Origin: an uncultured bacterium
GTDB lineage: Bacteria > Actinomycetota > Coriobacteriia > Coriobacteriales > Coriobacteriaceae
NCBI GenBank assembly: GCA_905215945.1
Contig: CAJMRZ010000127.1
Coordinates: 1-5,169, forward strand
Length of the DNA: 5,169 nucleotides
Direction: 5' to 3'
A program made the position numbers and the translations under genes. This document shows, one piece after another, positions 1 to 5,169 of the stretch; position 1 is the first letter of the stretch, and each line of letters begins with the position of its first letter. Below the pieces are notes generated by a model, which saw nothing but the letters and a program-made list of their open reading frames with translations, was not told where the DNA came from and made no database searches.

Positions 1-336
1 ACGCTGGCCGCGGCGCTTGGCGAGGGCCAGGTTTTCGGCGATCTGCATGTCGGCAGCGGTACCGCGCATGGGATCCTGAAACACGCGGCCCAGGTACTTG
101 GCGCGCTGCGACTCGCTCAGGCGCGAGATGTCGGTGCCGTCGAGCTCAATAACGCCCGAATCGAGCGGGTACACGCCGGCGATCATGTTGAGCAGCGTGG
201 ACTTGCCGGCGCCGTTGCCGCCGATCACGGTTACAAAGTCGCCGTCATTCAGGGTGAGGTCGACGCCGGTGAGCGCGCGCTTCTCGGTGACGGTGCCCTT
301 GTTAAAGGTCTTCTTGACGTGCGAGAGCTTAAGCAT
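1..336 (-). CDS. ABC transporter ATP-binding protein, N-terminal part (cut by window edge)
   Basis: This is the nucleotide-binding subunit that would power the importer encoded just upstream by hydrolysing ATP at the cytoplasmic face of the membrane. Only the first 112 codons are present and the frame is open to base 1. Visible motifs are a Walker A loop, GGNGAGKST, at residues 39-47 and the Q-loop VFQDP at 85-89. The following MRGTAADMQIAENLALA is typical of ATPases that accompany TrpX-type binding proteins. The signature motif, Walker B and H-loop must lie outside the window. The chosen ATG at 336 overlaps the permease stop by 8 bases, which implies translational coupling. AAGGGAG at 346-352 lies 9 bases upstream of it. 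An in-frame ATG at 345 abuts that ribosome site and is less likely. ABC ATPase identity is near certain; the substrate is inferred from the neighbours. Confidence 0.95.
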   Translation of the reverse strand, partial: MLKLSHVKKTFNKGTVTEKRALTGVDLTLNDGDFVTVIGGNGAGKSTLLNMIAGVYPLDSGVIELDGTDISRLSESQRAKYLGRVFQDPMRGTAADMQIAENLALAKRRGQR

Positions 337-1252
337 CTGCCTCATCTCCCTTCGTGTAGGAGCTGCGGAGCTTATAGCGCTCCCAAACCACGGGTACGCA
401 CAGGGCCACAGCGACAATTACGGCGGAAAGCAGCTTCATGTCGTTGGCGTCCATGCCCAACTGCAGCACGATGGCGCGGATAAGGAAGTACACCACGGAG
501 CCAAAGACGGCGGAGGCAAGACGGACGCTAAACTGCGTGAGGCCGCCGGGCAGCAGACGGCCGAGCACCTCACCGATAACAATGGCGGCAAGACCGATAA
601 CGATGGCGCCGGTACCCATGCCAATGTCGGCATACTTCTGGCTCTGGCAGATGAGCGCACCCGAAAGGCCAATGAGGGCGTTGGAGAGCACGAGGGCGAT
701 CATCTTGGTGGAGTTGGTGTTGACGCCCAGGGCGCGGATCATGTACTCGTTGTTGCCGGTGGCGCGCAGCGCCGAGCCAATCTCGGTGCCAAAGAACCAA
801 TACAGGATGGCAACGATAGCCACGGCGAGCAGGATGCCCAAGATGATGGCAACGGTGGACTGCGGCAGGCCGGTCATATTGCTGACGGCCGAAAACACGG
901 TGCCCTTGGCAAGAATGGGCGTATTGGACTTGCCCATGATGCGCAGGTTGATGGACCACAGGCTGATCTGGGTGAGGATTCCGGCGAGGATCGCGGGAAT
1001 CTCAAAGACGGTGGTCAAAATGCCCGTGACGGCGCCCGCGATGGCGCCGGCGCACATGCCGGCCAGCACGGCGAGCAGCGGGTCGACGTTGTTATTGACG
1101 ATGAGCACAGCGCAGACGCAGCCGCCGAGGGCAAAGCTGCCGTCGCAGGTCATATCGGGAATGTCGAGCAGGCGGAACGTGATAAACACGCCAAGCACCA
1201 TAATGCCCCAGAGGACGCCCTGCGAAACGGCGCCCTGCAATGCAATGAGCAT
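329..1252 (-). CDS. ABC transporter permease (BPD_transp_2-type, TrpY-like)
   Basis: This 307-residue integral membrane protein forms the translocation channel of the importer. It is very hydrophobic, with about eight or nine probable membrane segments near residues 8-26, 37-53, 57-80, 85-102, 133-152, 184-203, 212-235, 243-263 and 274-291. Between segments lies EIGSALRATGNNEYMIRALG (157-176), the cytoplasmic coupling-loop pattern of the PF02653 permease family (branched-chain amino acid, sugar and TrpY-like permeases), which contacts the ATPase. The C-terminal tail is short and charged. The ATG at 1252 has an ideal AGGAGG at 1261-1266 with an 8-base spacer. Its stop overlaps the ATPase start by 8 bases, while a 203-base gap separates it from the binding-protein gene. 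Family assignment is strong. An aromatic amino acid substrate is inferred from resemblance to TrpXYZ systems. Confidence 0.93.
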   Translation of the reverse strand: MLIALQGAVSQGVLWGIMVLGVFITFRLLDIPDMTCDGSFALGGCVCAVLIVNNNVDPLLAVLAGMCAGAIAGAVTGILTTVFEIPAILAGILTQISLWSINLRIMGKSNTPILAKGTVFSAVSNMTGLPQSTVAIILGILLAVAIVAILYWFFGTEIGSALRATGNNEYMIRALGVNTNSTKMIALVLSNALIGLSGALICQSQKYADIGMGTGAIVIGLAAIVIGEVLGRLLPGGLTQFSVRLASAVFGSVVYFLIRAIVLQLGMDANDMKLLSAVIVAVALCVPVVWERYKLRSSYTKGDEADA

Positions 1253-1354
1253 GCTTCATACCTCCTAGGATAGGGTGGACACGTGATTCACCATAATAGC
1301 GGTAACAATGCATAGAAGAGCTGCGGACAGACGTTTTGTTTTACCTGAAACAAG

Positions 1355-1388
1355 CAGGGCGGACGCCGGTCTACAGCGCCCGCCCCTG
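1355..1388 (-). terminator. Strong hairpin between binding-protein and permease genes (possible attenuating terminator)
   Basis: The arms are 1355-1366 (CAGGGCGGACGC on the plus strand) and 1376-1388. They form a GC-rich stem of about 12 pairs with one bulged base and a 9-base loop. The single non-Watson-Crick pair is G-U in the minus-strand RNA but A-C in plus-strand RNA, so the structure favours the minus transcript. The bases after it on the minus strand read CTTGTTTC, an imperfect U-tract, so a leaky terminator or an RNA 3'-end stabiliser is more likely than a full stop. It lies within an apparent operon. Confidence 0.5.
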
Positions 1389-1417
1389 TGGCTCAGATAT
1401 TGAATAACGCGGCTAAA

Positions 1418-1440
1418 GCGCGAGCACGGGCTCTAGGCGC
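1418..1440 (-). other. Small hairpin just after the binding-protein stop codon
   Basis: The minus-strand RNA can fold as GCGC, a 3-base bulge (CUA), GAGC, loop CCGU, then GCUC and GCGC, followed by UUUAG. It starts 15 bases after the stop codon of the binding-protein gene. Eight GC-rich pairs make it plausible as a 3'-end protecting structure or weak terminator in tandem with the larger hairpin at 1355-1388. Function is inferred from position only. Confidence 0.35.
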
Positions 1441-1455
1441 ATGCCGCGTATGGCA

Positions 1456-2436
1456 TTACGCGTCCAGAGCGGAAAGGTCGATGCCCAGGGCCTCGGCCAT
1501 CTCGTCGTTCTTGACGACGACCAGGTCCTTGCTCGAGAGGTGCTTGATAGGCATGTCTTCGGGCTTGGCCTCGCCCTTCAGAATCTTGACGGCCATCTCG
1601 CCCGCGGCGTAGCCCAGATCCTCGTAGTTGATGGAGAGGGTGAACAGGCCGCCGGCCATGCACATGCCCTCCTCGCCAGTCACGAAGGGAAGCTTGTTCT
1701 CCTTGCAGATCTGGCCCACCTGCGAGGCGCCCGCGGCGATGGTGTTGTCGGTGGGGGAGTACAGCGCGTCGACCTTGCCCACGGCAGACTCGACGACGGA
1801 CTGAATCTCGTTGGAGCTCGAGACGGTGAAATCGGTGTACTCGAGGCCCAGCTTGTCGAGCTCCTTCTTGGCGGCCTTGATCTGGACGTCGGAGTTGGAC
1901 TCGGCGGTGCAGTAGAGCAGGCCGACCTTCTTTACGTCGGGCAGGACCTTCTGCATCATCTCGAGCTGCTCGGCGACTGGGGTGAGGTCGGAAGCGCCCG
2001 TGACGTTGGTGCCGGGCTTGTCGTTGTCCTGGACCAGGCCGGAGGCGGCGTAGTCGGTGATGGCGCAGCCCACGATGGGGATATCGGCCGTGGCGCCGGC
2101 GGCAGCCTGCGCGGCGGGCGTGGCGATGGCATAAATCAGGTTGACGTTGTCGCCCACAAACTTGTCAGCAATGGACTTACACGTGGACTGGTCGTTCTGG
2201 GCGTTCTTCTGGTCGATCTTGACCTTAAGGCCGCTCTTCTTGATGGCCTTGACGAAGCCGTCGTTGGCGGCATCGAGCGCGGAGTGCTCGGTGAGCTGCA
2301 GAACGCCGATGGTGTAGTCGGAACCGGCGGCAGCGGAGCCGGAACCAGAGCTGCCGCCGCATCCGGCGAGCGGGGCGAGCGCGAGCAGGCCAGCGGAGAC
2401 CAGAAGGCTCCTGCGGCTGATGGTGATGTCCTTCAT
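1456..2436 (-). CDS. ABC transporter substrate-binding lipoprotein (PF04392, TrpX-like)
   Basis: This 326-residue exported binding protein captures the ligand outside the membrane and delivers it to the permease encoded downstream. The N-terminus MKDITISRRS is followed by a hydrophobic stretch and the lipobox LAGC (residues 23-26), with Cys26 as the predicted lipidated residue. SRRSLL at 7-12 resembles a twin-arginine export signal, so Tat export is possible. A Gly/Ser/Ala-rich linker (27-39) tethers the mature domain, which begins YTIGVLQLTEHSALD, the usual opening of this family. The two-lobed fold continues through GTNVTGASDLTPVAEQLEM (142-160), KKVGLLYC (169-176) and DALYSPTDNTIAAG (223-236). 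The start at 2436 is preferred because GGGGG at 2444-2448 lies 7 bases upstream; a frame extension to 2484 lacks signal-peptide character and runs into the 5' stem-loop. Family call is strong; the ligand (Trp, Tyr or another small molecule) is unresolved. Confidence 0.93.
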   Translation of the reverse strand: MKDITISRRSLLVSAGLLALAPLAGCGGSSGSGSAAAGSDYTIGVLQLTEHSALDAANDGFVKAIKKSGLKVKIDQKNAQNDQSTCKSIADKFVGDNVNLIYAIATPAAQAAAGATADIPIVGCAITDYAASGLVQDNDKPGTNVTGASDLTPVAEQLEMMQKVLPDVKKVGLLYCTAESNSDVQIKAAKKELDKLGLEYTDFTVSSSNEIQSVVESAVGKVDALYSPTDNTIAAGASQVGQICKENKLPFVTGEEGMCMAGGLFTLSINYEDLGYAAGEMAVKILKGEAKPEDMPIKHLSSKDLVVVKNDEMAEALGIDLSALDA

Positions 2437-2468
2437 ATCATTACCCCCAGTATAAAAATGGCTGGAAA

Positions 2469-2494
2469 CACTGCACTGGGACAAAGTGCAAGTG
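2469..2494 (-). other. 5'-terminal stem-loop or dyad in the leader of the binding-protein gene
   Basis: In minus-strand RNA the sequence folds as CACU, a bulged U, GCACU, a 7-base loop, AGUGC and AGUG: nine pairs with one bulge. The stem starts almost exactly where transcription would begin from the candidate -10 at 2500-2505. It could protect the mRNA 5' end, or act in DNA form as an operator. The leader is too short for a T-box or a known amino-acid riboswitch. Confidence 0.4.
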
Positions 2495-2499
2495 GAACT

Positions 2500-2527
2500 A
2501 TAGTAGCGCTGATGTCCATTTTTACAA
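2500..2527 (-). promoter_or_regulatory. Candidate sigma-A-type promoter for the ABC importer genes
   Basis: Reading the minus strand, TTGTAA (2522-2527) is followed after 16 bases by TACTAT (2500-2505), a reasonable -35/-10 pair. The predicted start of transcription near 2493 gives a leader of about 57 bases before the ATG at 2436. The region is AT-richer than its surroundings. The -35 lies inside the TTTACAACAGC element at 2521-2531, so a protein bound there would block the promoter. Consensus matching by eye only. Confidence 0.5.
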
Positions 2528-2554
2528 CAGCCTGGCGGGTTTTTTAATACAGAA

Positions 2555-2587
2555 TCGGATGGGCGGTACGGGTAGTCGAATGGGCGG
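2555..2587. repeat. 12-bp direct repeat with 21-bp period upstream of the importer promoter
   Basis: TCGGATGGGCGG (2555-2566) and TCGAATGGGCGG (2576-2587) match at 11 of 12 bases and are offset by 21 bp, two helical turns, which would put both on the same face of the DNA. They lie between the regulator stop codon and the candidate -35 of the binding-protein gene, where an activator would bind. There is no coding sequence here to explain the repetition. Confidence 0.45.
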
Positions 2588-2596
2588 CGGAGGGTC

Positions 2597-3382
2597 TTAT
2601 GCGGCGGAGGAGGCGTCGTCCTCGTCCAGGGCGGCGAAGAGCTTCTTGCCGTCGAGGAGACGTGTGGTGACGTTTCTCATACGGGCGATCTCGACGGTGC
2701 GCAGCGTATCGTCGGTGCCTCGGGCGTCGTAGACCGTTCCCAGCAGATACGAGATGCCATCGCGCTGCCTGATGGCAAAGGGACGGAGTGTCATCCGTGC
2801 TGCTTCGGTTTCGCCACGCGTCGTGACGCTCGAAATATCAAAACTCACCGTGGTTCCGTGGTCGATGGCCTGCTCGACGAGCTCGCACGTGTCGATGCGC
2901 TTGATGGGCGTGCGTGTTGCCTTGGTAGCCTTGCTGCCTGCGCTTGGAGCGGGTTCGGGTGTATCGAGGTAGCCGCGAACGTCGGCGCTCGCCATGGCAA
3001 CTAAGTGCTGCGCCATGCTCTTGCGGATAGCGATAGGCGTGGAGCGGTTGCGCATGACCATACCGTGGAGCCGGATGATCTCTTCATCGGTGAGCGGGCG
3101 GGTAAGAAGTTTGTAGCCCACGCCGCGTTTGTACTCAATTTCGTATCCGGCATGGCGAAGCGCGGAGATGGCGGTGTAGATGCTGCGCCGCGCCGCCGAG
3201 ATGGGCATGCGGGCGGGGTCGTCGGGATGGGCGAGGCGCCGGATCAACTCATCGGAAAGCATGGCCTTGTCCTCGCCGGTGTTTTCGCTTAATAGTTGCA
3301 GGATGCGAACGGCGCGATAGGCTGCCATCGAGGCGGCGCCTCTAGTCGTGGTGTCGTAGGTTTCAACAGCGGCTTCGGTCAT
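2597..3382 (-). CDS. Transcriptional regulator with winged HTH and degenerate WYL-like domain
   Basis: This is a predicted DNA-binding regulator of 261 residues. Residues 22-93 look like a winged helix-turn-helix: AYRAVRILQLLSE opens it, RRSIYTAISALRHAGYEIEY (65-84) covers the recognition helix and the wing begins with RGVGYKLL (86-93). A middle helical part and a Pro/Ala/Lys/Thr-rich linker (141-162) lead to residues 165-250, which follow the WYL pattern: VSFDIS, then RMTLRPFAIRQRDGISYLLG and LRTVEIARMRNV. The usual Trp-Tyr-Leu is replaced by Ser-Tyr-Leu, so the sensor is divergent. WYL domains often sense small ligands or nucleic acids; no ligand can be inferred. The ATG at 3382 follows AAAGGA (3393-3398) by 10 bases. 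A GTG at 3391 sits too close to that site, and Met19 (3328) is another option. No terminator is seen before the importer promoter, so read-through into the importer genes is possible and it may control them. Confidence 0.85.
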   Translation of the reverse strand: MTEAAVETYDTTTRGAASMAAYRAVRILQLLSENTGEDKAMLSDELIRRLAHPDDPARMPISAARRSIYTAISALRHAGYEIEYKRGVGYKLLTRPLTDEEIIRLHGMVMRNRSTPIAIRKSMAQHLVAMASADVRGYLDTPEPAPSAGSKATKATRTPIKRIDTCELVEQAIDHGTTVSFDISSVTTRGETEAARMTLRPFAIRQRDGISYLLGTVYDARGTDDTLRTVEIARMRNVTTRLLDGKKLFAALDEDDASSAA

Positions 3383-3499
3383 GGTGCCCACGTCCTTTCC
3401 GTTTTGGGTGGCGACGGTATGGAGCCTAGGACGTGGGGCTTTCCCAGGGGCGCAGGGCGCTCTGGGCGGTCGGTAGTCGTCGGCAAACGGCGGGTCGAG

Positions 3500-3562
3500 T
3501 TTTCAACAGCCCTGCTCAACTGACCAAAAACTTGCCAAAAGCTTGACGGATGCTGTTGAAAA
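3500..3562. repeat. Perfect 11-bp inverted repeat TTTTCAACAGC / GCTGTTGAAAA (candidate operator)
   Basis: The arms are 3500-3510 and 3552-3562, separated by 41 bases, in the gap upstream of the regulator gene. The element recurs as GTTTCAACAGC at 3360-3370, inside codons 5-8 of the regulator, and as TTTACAACAGC at 2521-2531, over the candidate -35 of the importer. Each of these two differs by one base. The right arm overlaps the T-tract of the asnS terminator. Recurrence near both promoter regions suggests a binding site for the adjacent regulator, but this is inference. Confidence 0.4.
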
Positions 3563-3595
3563 AAAGCGTCTCTCGACCGATGTCGAGAGGCGCTT
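3559..3595 (-). terminator. Rho-independent terminator of asnS
   Basis: On the minus strand a 14-position stem with one A-C mismatch closes a 4-base loop. Its arms, in plus coordinates, are 3582-3595 and 3564-3577. It is followed by seven T residues (the run of A at 3559-3565 on the plus strand). It lies 47 bases past the asnS stop codon. No T-tract follows on the plus strand, so it acts in the minus direction. This separates asnS from the regulator-importer group. Confidence 0.9.
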
Positions 3596-3641
3596 GTGCG
3601 ATGAGCGTTGGCGTGTGGCGACGCGAGCTAGCGTCCGACGA

Positions 3642-5045
3642 TTAGAAGTCGGCGTTGCCCACGGTGCGCGGGTGCGGCAGGACGTCGCGGATGTTGCCCA
3701 CGCCGGTCAGATACATGACCAAGCGCTCGAAGCCCAGACCGTAGCCGGCGTGCTTGCAGGAACCGTAGCGGCGCAGGTCAAGGTAGTACTTGTACTGCTC
3801 GGGATTCATGCCCAGGTCCTTGATGCGGGCCTCGAGCAGATCCAGGCGCTCCTCGCGCTGGGAGCCGCCGATAATCTCGCCGATACCGGGAACCAGGCAG
3901 TCGGCGGCGGCGACGGTCTTGCCGTCCTCGTTCATGCGCATGTAGAACGCCTTGATATCGGCCGGGTAGTCGGTCACGAAGGTCGGGCGCTTAAAGTGCT
4001 CCTCGGTCAGGAAGCGCTCGTGCTCGGTCTGCAGGTCGATGCCCCAGCTGACGGGGTAATCAAACTGGTGGCCAGCAGCGACTGCCTGCTCCAGGATCTC
4101 GACGGCCTCGGTGTAGGTAACGCGGGCAAAGTCGGAGTTGGCGACATGGTCCAGGCGCTCGAGCAGACCCTTGTCCACAAACTTGTTGAGCATATTGAGC
4201 TCGTCGGGGCAGGTGGCCATGACGTCCTTAAGGACGTACTTGAGCATGGCCTCGGCGTTATCCATGTAGTCGTTCAGGTCGGCAAAGGCCATCTCGGGCT
4301 CGATCATCCAAAACTCGGCGGCGTGGCGCGTGGTGTTGGAGTTCTCGGCACGGAAGGTGGGGCCAAAGGTGTACACGTCGCCAAAGGCCATGGCAAAGTT
4401 CTCGGCATTGAGCTGGCCGGACACGGTAAGGCTCGCGTGCTTGCCAAAGAAGTCCTGGCTCCAGTCGACCTCGCCGGACTCGGTGAGGGGCGGATTTTTG
4501 GGGTCGAGCGTGGTCACGCGGAACATCTCGCCGGCGCCCTCGCAGTCACTCGTGGTGATGATGGGGGTGTTGACGTAGACAAAGCCCTGCTCCTGGAAGA
4601 AGCGGTGGATGGCGGCAGCCGCGACAGAGCGGATGCGGAACACGGCGCGGAACAGGTTGGTGCGCGGGCGCAGGTGCTGCTGGGTGCGCAGGAACTCGAC
4701 GGTTGCGCGCTTCTTCTGCAGCGGGTAATCCGGGGCGCTGACGCCCTCGACCTCGATGGAGGTGGCAGAAAGCTCGAAAGGCTGGGGCGCATCGGGGGTC
4801 AGCTTGACGGTGCCGGTGCAAATGAGTGCGGCCGAGACGTTTTGATGGGCGATCTCGTCGTAGTTGTCGAGTGCCTCGCGGTTCATGACGACCTGCAGGT
4901 CGCGGAAGCAACTGCCGTCGTTGAGCGTAACAAAGCCAAAGTTCTTCATGTCGCGGACGGACTTGACCCAGCCGGCGACGGTGACGGTCTGGCCGCCGAG
5001 CGACTCGGCATCGGCATAGAGCTGCGCGATTTTGGTGCGGTTCAC
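3642..5045 (-). CDS. asnS: Asparaginyl-tRNA synthetase
   Basis: This cytoplasmic class IIb synthetase attaches asparagine to tRNA-Asn using ATP. From the GTG at 5045 it is 467 residues, the usual length for bacterial AsnRS. Residues about 18-102 are the OB-fold anticodon-binding domain ([19 protein letters not shown], then [11 protein letters not shown]). The catalytic domain starts near 115 with [20 protein letters not shown], includes [16 protein letters not shown] (160-175), motif 2 [20 protein letters not shown] (226-245) and motif 3 [15 protein letters not shown] (434-448), and ends [10 protein letters not shown]. The Asn-specific features and the stretch between residues 178 and 208 separate it from AspRS. 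The GTG start is preferred because GGGAGG lies 4 bases upstream. The ATGs at 5057 and 5081 lack a ribosome site, and an ATG at 5111 lies upstream of the probable promoter. It appears to be transcribed alone. Confidence 0.97.
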   Translation of the reverse strand: MNRTKIAQLYADAESLGGQTVTVAGWVKSVRDMKNFGFVTLNDGSCFRDLQVVMNREALDNYDEIAHQNVSAALICTGTVKLTPDAPQPFELSATSIEVEGVSAPDYPLQKKRATVEFLRTQQHLRPRTNLFRAVFRIRSVAAAAIHRFFQEQGFVYVNTPIITTSDCEGAGEMFRVTTLDPKNPPLTESGEVDWSQDFFGKHASLTVSGQLNAENFAMAFGDVYTFGPTFRAENSNTTRHAAEFWMIEPEMAFADLNDYMDNAEAMLKYVLKDVMATCPDELNMLNKFVDKGLLERLDHVANSDFARVTYTEAVEILEQAVAAGHQFDYPVSWGIDLQTEHERFLTEEHFKRPTFVTDYPADIKAFYMRMNEDGKTVAAADCLVPGIGEIIGGSQREERLDLLEARIKDLGMNPEQYKYYLDLRRYGSCKHAGYGLGFERLVMYLTGVGNIRDVLPHPRTVGNADF

Positions 5046-5049
5046 GTAT

Positions 5050-5055
5050 CCTCCC
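5050..5055 (-). promoter_or_regulatory. Ribosome binding site that decides the asnS start
   Basis: GGGAGG on the minus strand is followed by ATAC and then GTG at 5045. The spacer of 4 bases is slightly short but usable. No comparable purine-rich site precedes the in-frame ATGs at 5057, 5081 or 5111, and the ATG at 5057 overlaps the GGGAGG itself. Confidence 0.65.
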
Positions 5056-5091
5056 ATAACGGTTGAATGATAGTTATCCATACAGTTCGAT

Positions 5092-5100
5092 ATTCTAGCA
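5092..5100 (-). promoter_or_regulatory. Extended -10 promoter of asnS
   Basis: The minus strand reads TGCTAGAAT, matching the TGnTATAAT extended -10 at all but one position. Transcription would start near 5086, giving a leader of about 40 bases to the GTG at 5045. No good -35 is seen at the expected spacing, as is common for extended -10 promoters. Other weak pairs lie further upstream (for example CTGACC with TTATCT). Confidence 0.55.
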
Positions 5101-5132
5101 GCTCGGCTCATTTGGGCTATACAGATAAGGCA

Positions 5133-5148
5133 TTGACAACCAATTGGT
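5133..5148. promoter_or_regulatory. TTGACA abutting a perfect 10-bp palindrome; possible operator or divergent promoter part
   Basis: TTGACA at 5133-5138 is directly followed by the palindrome ACCAATTGGT (5139-5148), then CAGTC. A plus-strand -35 is possible, but the 17-base spacing gives TCATTT, a poor -10. The palindrome resembles the cores of TetR- or GntR-type operators in general form only. Any gene it serves lies beyond the window, or it may act on asnS. Confidence 0.3.
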
Positions 5149-5169
5149 CAGTCTCTCATTTGTTTTTTG

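Noticed and set aside
98..1273. Long plus-strand open frame (391 codons) opposite the permease and ATPase genes
   Set aside because: Antisense to two clearly conserved transporter genes. The translation is rich in Gly, Ala, Asp and His with no domain pattern, as expected of a shadow frame in high-GC DNA.
1293..1298. TATTAT on the minus strand as an internal promoter for the permease
   Set aside because: The -10 is good but no acceptable -35 lies 16-18 bases upstream and there is no extended -10, so it is not listed as a feature.
2528..2546. GGCGGG followed by six T on the plus strand, resembling a terminator tail
   Set aside because: No upstream complementary arm exists, so no stem can form, and no plus-strand gene ends here.
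1441..2547. Plus-strand open frame (368 codons) opposite the binding-protein gene
   Set aside because: Antisense shadow. The minus strand encodes a full lipoprotein with signal peptide and ribosome site, whereas this frame is low-complexity Gly/Val/Leu.
2437..2596. T-box or tryptophan riboswitch-type leader upstream of the importer, as found before some TrpXYZ operons in Firmicutes
   Set aside because: The whole gap is 160 bases, the predicted leader is about 57, and no T-box sequence or specifier stem is visible.
3521..3546. Imperfect 11-base tandem repeat (CTGACCAAAAA / CTTGCCAAAAG)
   Set aside because: Only 8 of 11 positions match and it is short and A-rich, so chance is an adequate explanation.
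3543..5066. Plus-strand open frame (507 codons) opposite asnS
   Set aside because: It covers the whole of asnS in antisense and starts inside the asnS terminator region. The composition is repetitive Gly/Val/Ala/Leu with no recognisable domain.

Overview
The window looks like ordinary chromosomal sequence from a high-GC Gram-positive bacterium. Protein style and gene content suggest an actinomycete of the Coriobacteriia, perhaps Collinsella-like. That placement is an impression from codon use and protein similarity, not a database match. All five genes lie on the minus strand, so transcription runs from high to low coordinates. The long plus-strand reading frames are antisense shadows of conserved genes.

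In transcription order, the first gene is asnS (asparaginyl-tRNA synthetase), with an extended -10 promoter at 5092-5100, a probable GTG start at 5045 and a good intrinsic terminator at 3559-3595. Next is a regulator of about 261 residues (2597-3382), with an N-terminal winged helix-turn-helix and a degenerate WYL-like C-terminal domain. It is followed by an ABC importer: a substrate-binding lipoprotein (1456-2436), a polytopic permease (329-1252) and the first 112 codons of the ATPase (336 down to the window edge). The importer resembles the TrpX/TrpY/TrpZ class (substrate-binding family PF04392), so an aromatic amino acid or related small molecule is the best guess for the substrate. The ligand cannot be read from sequence.

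No gap between genes exceeds 300 bases, but the gaps hold most of the interest. The 203-base gap between the binding protein and the permease contains two hairpins that may lower permease/ATPase expression relative to the binding protein. The 160-base gap before the binding protein holds a candidate promoter, a 5'-terminal stem-loop and a 12-bp direct repeat with a 21-bp period. An 11-bp element, TTTTCAACAGC, occurs four times at 10/11 or better: over the candidate -35 of the binding-protein gene, inside the first codons of the regulator, and as a perfect inverted pair upstream of the regulator. It is a reasonable candidate operator for the WYL-like protein and is the most original observation here. 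No mobile elements, CRISPR arrays, tRNA or rRNA genes were seen.
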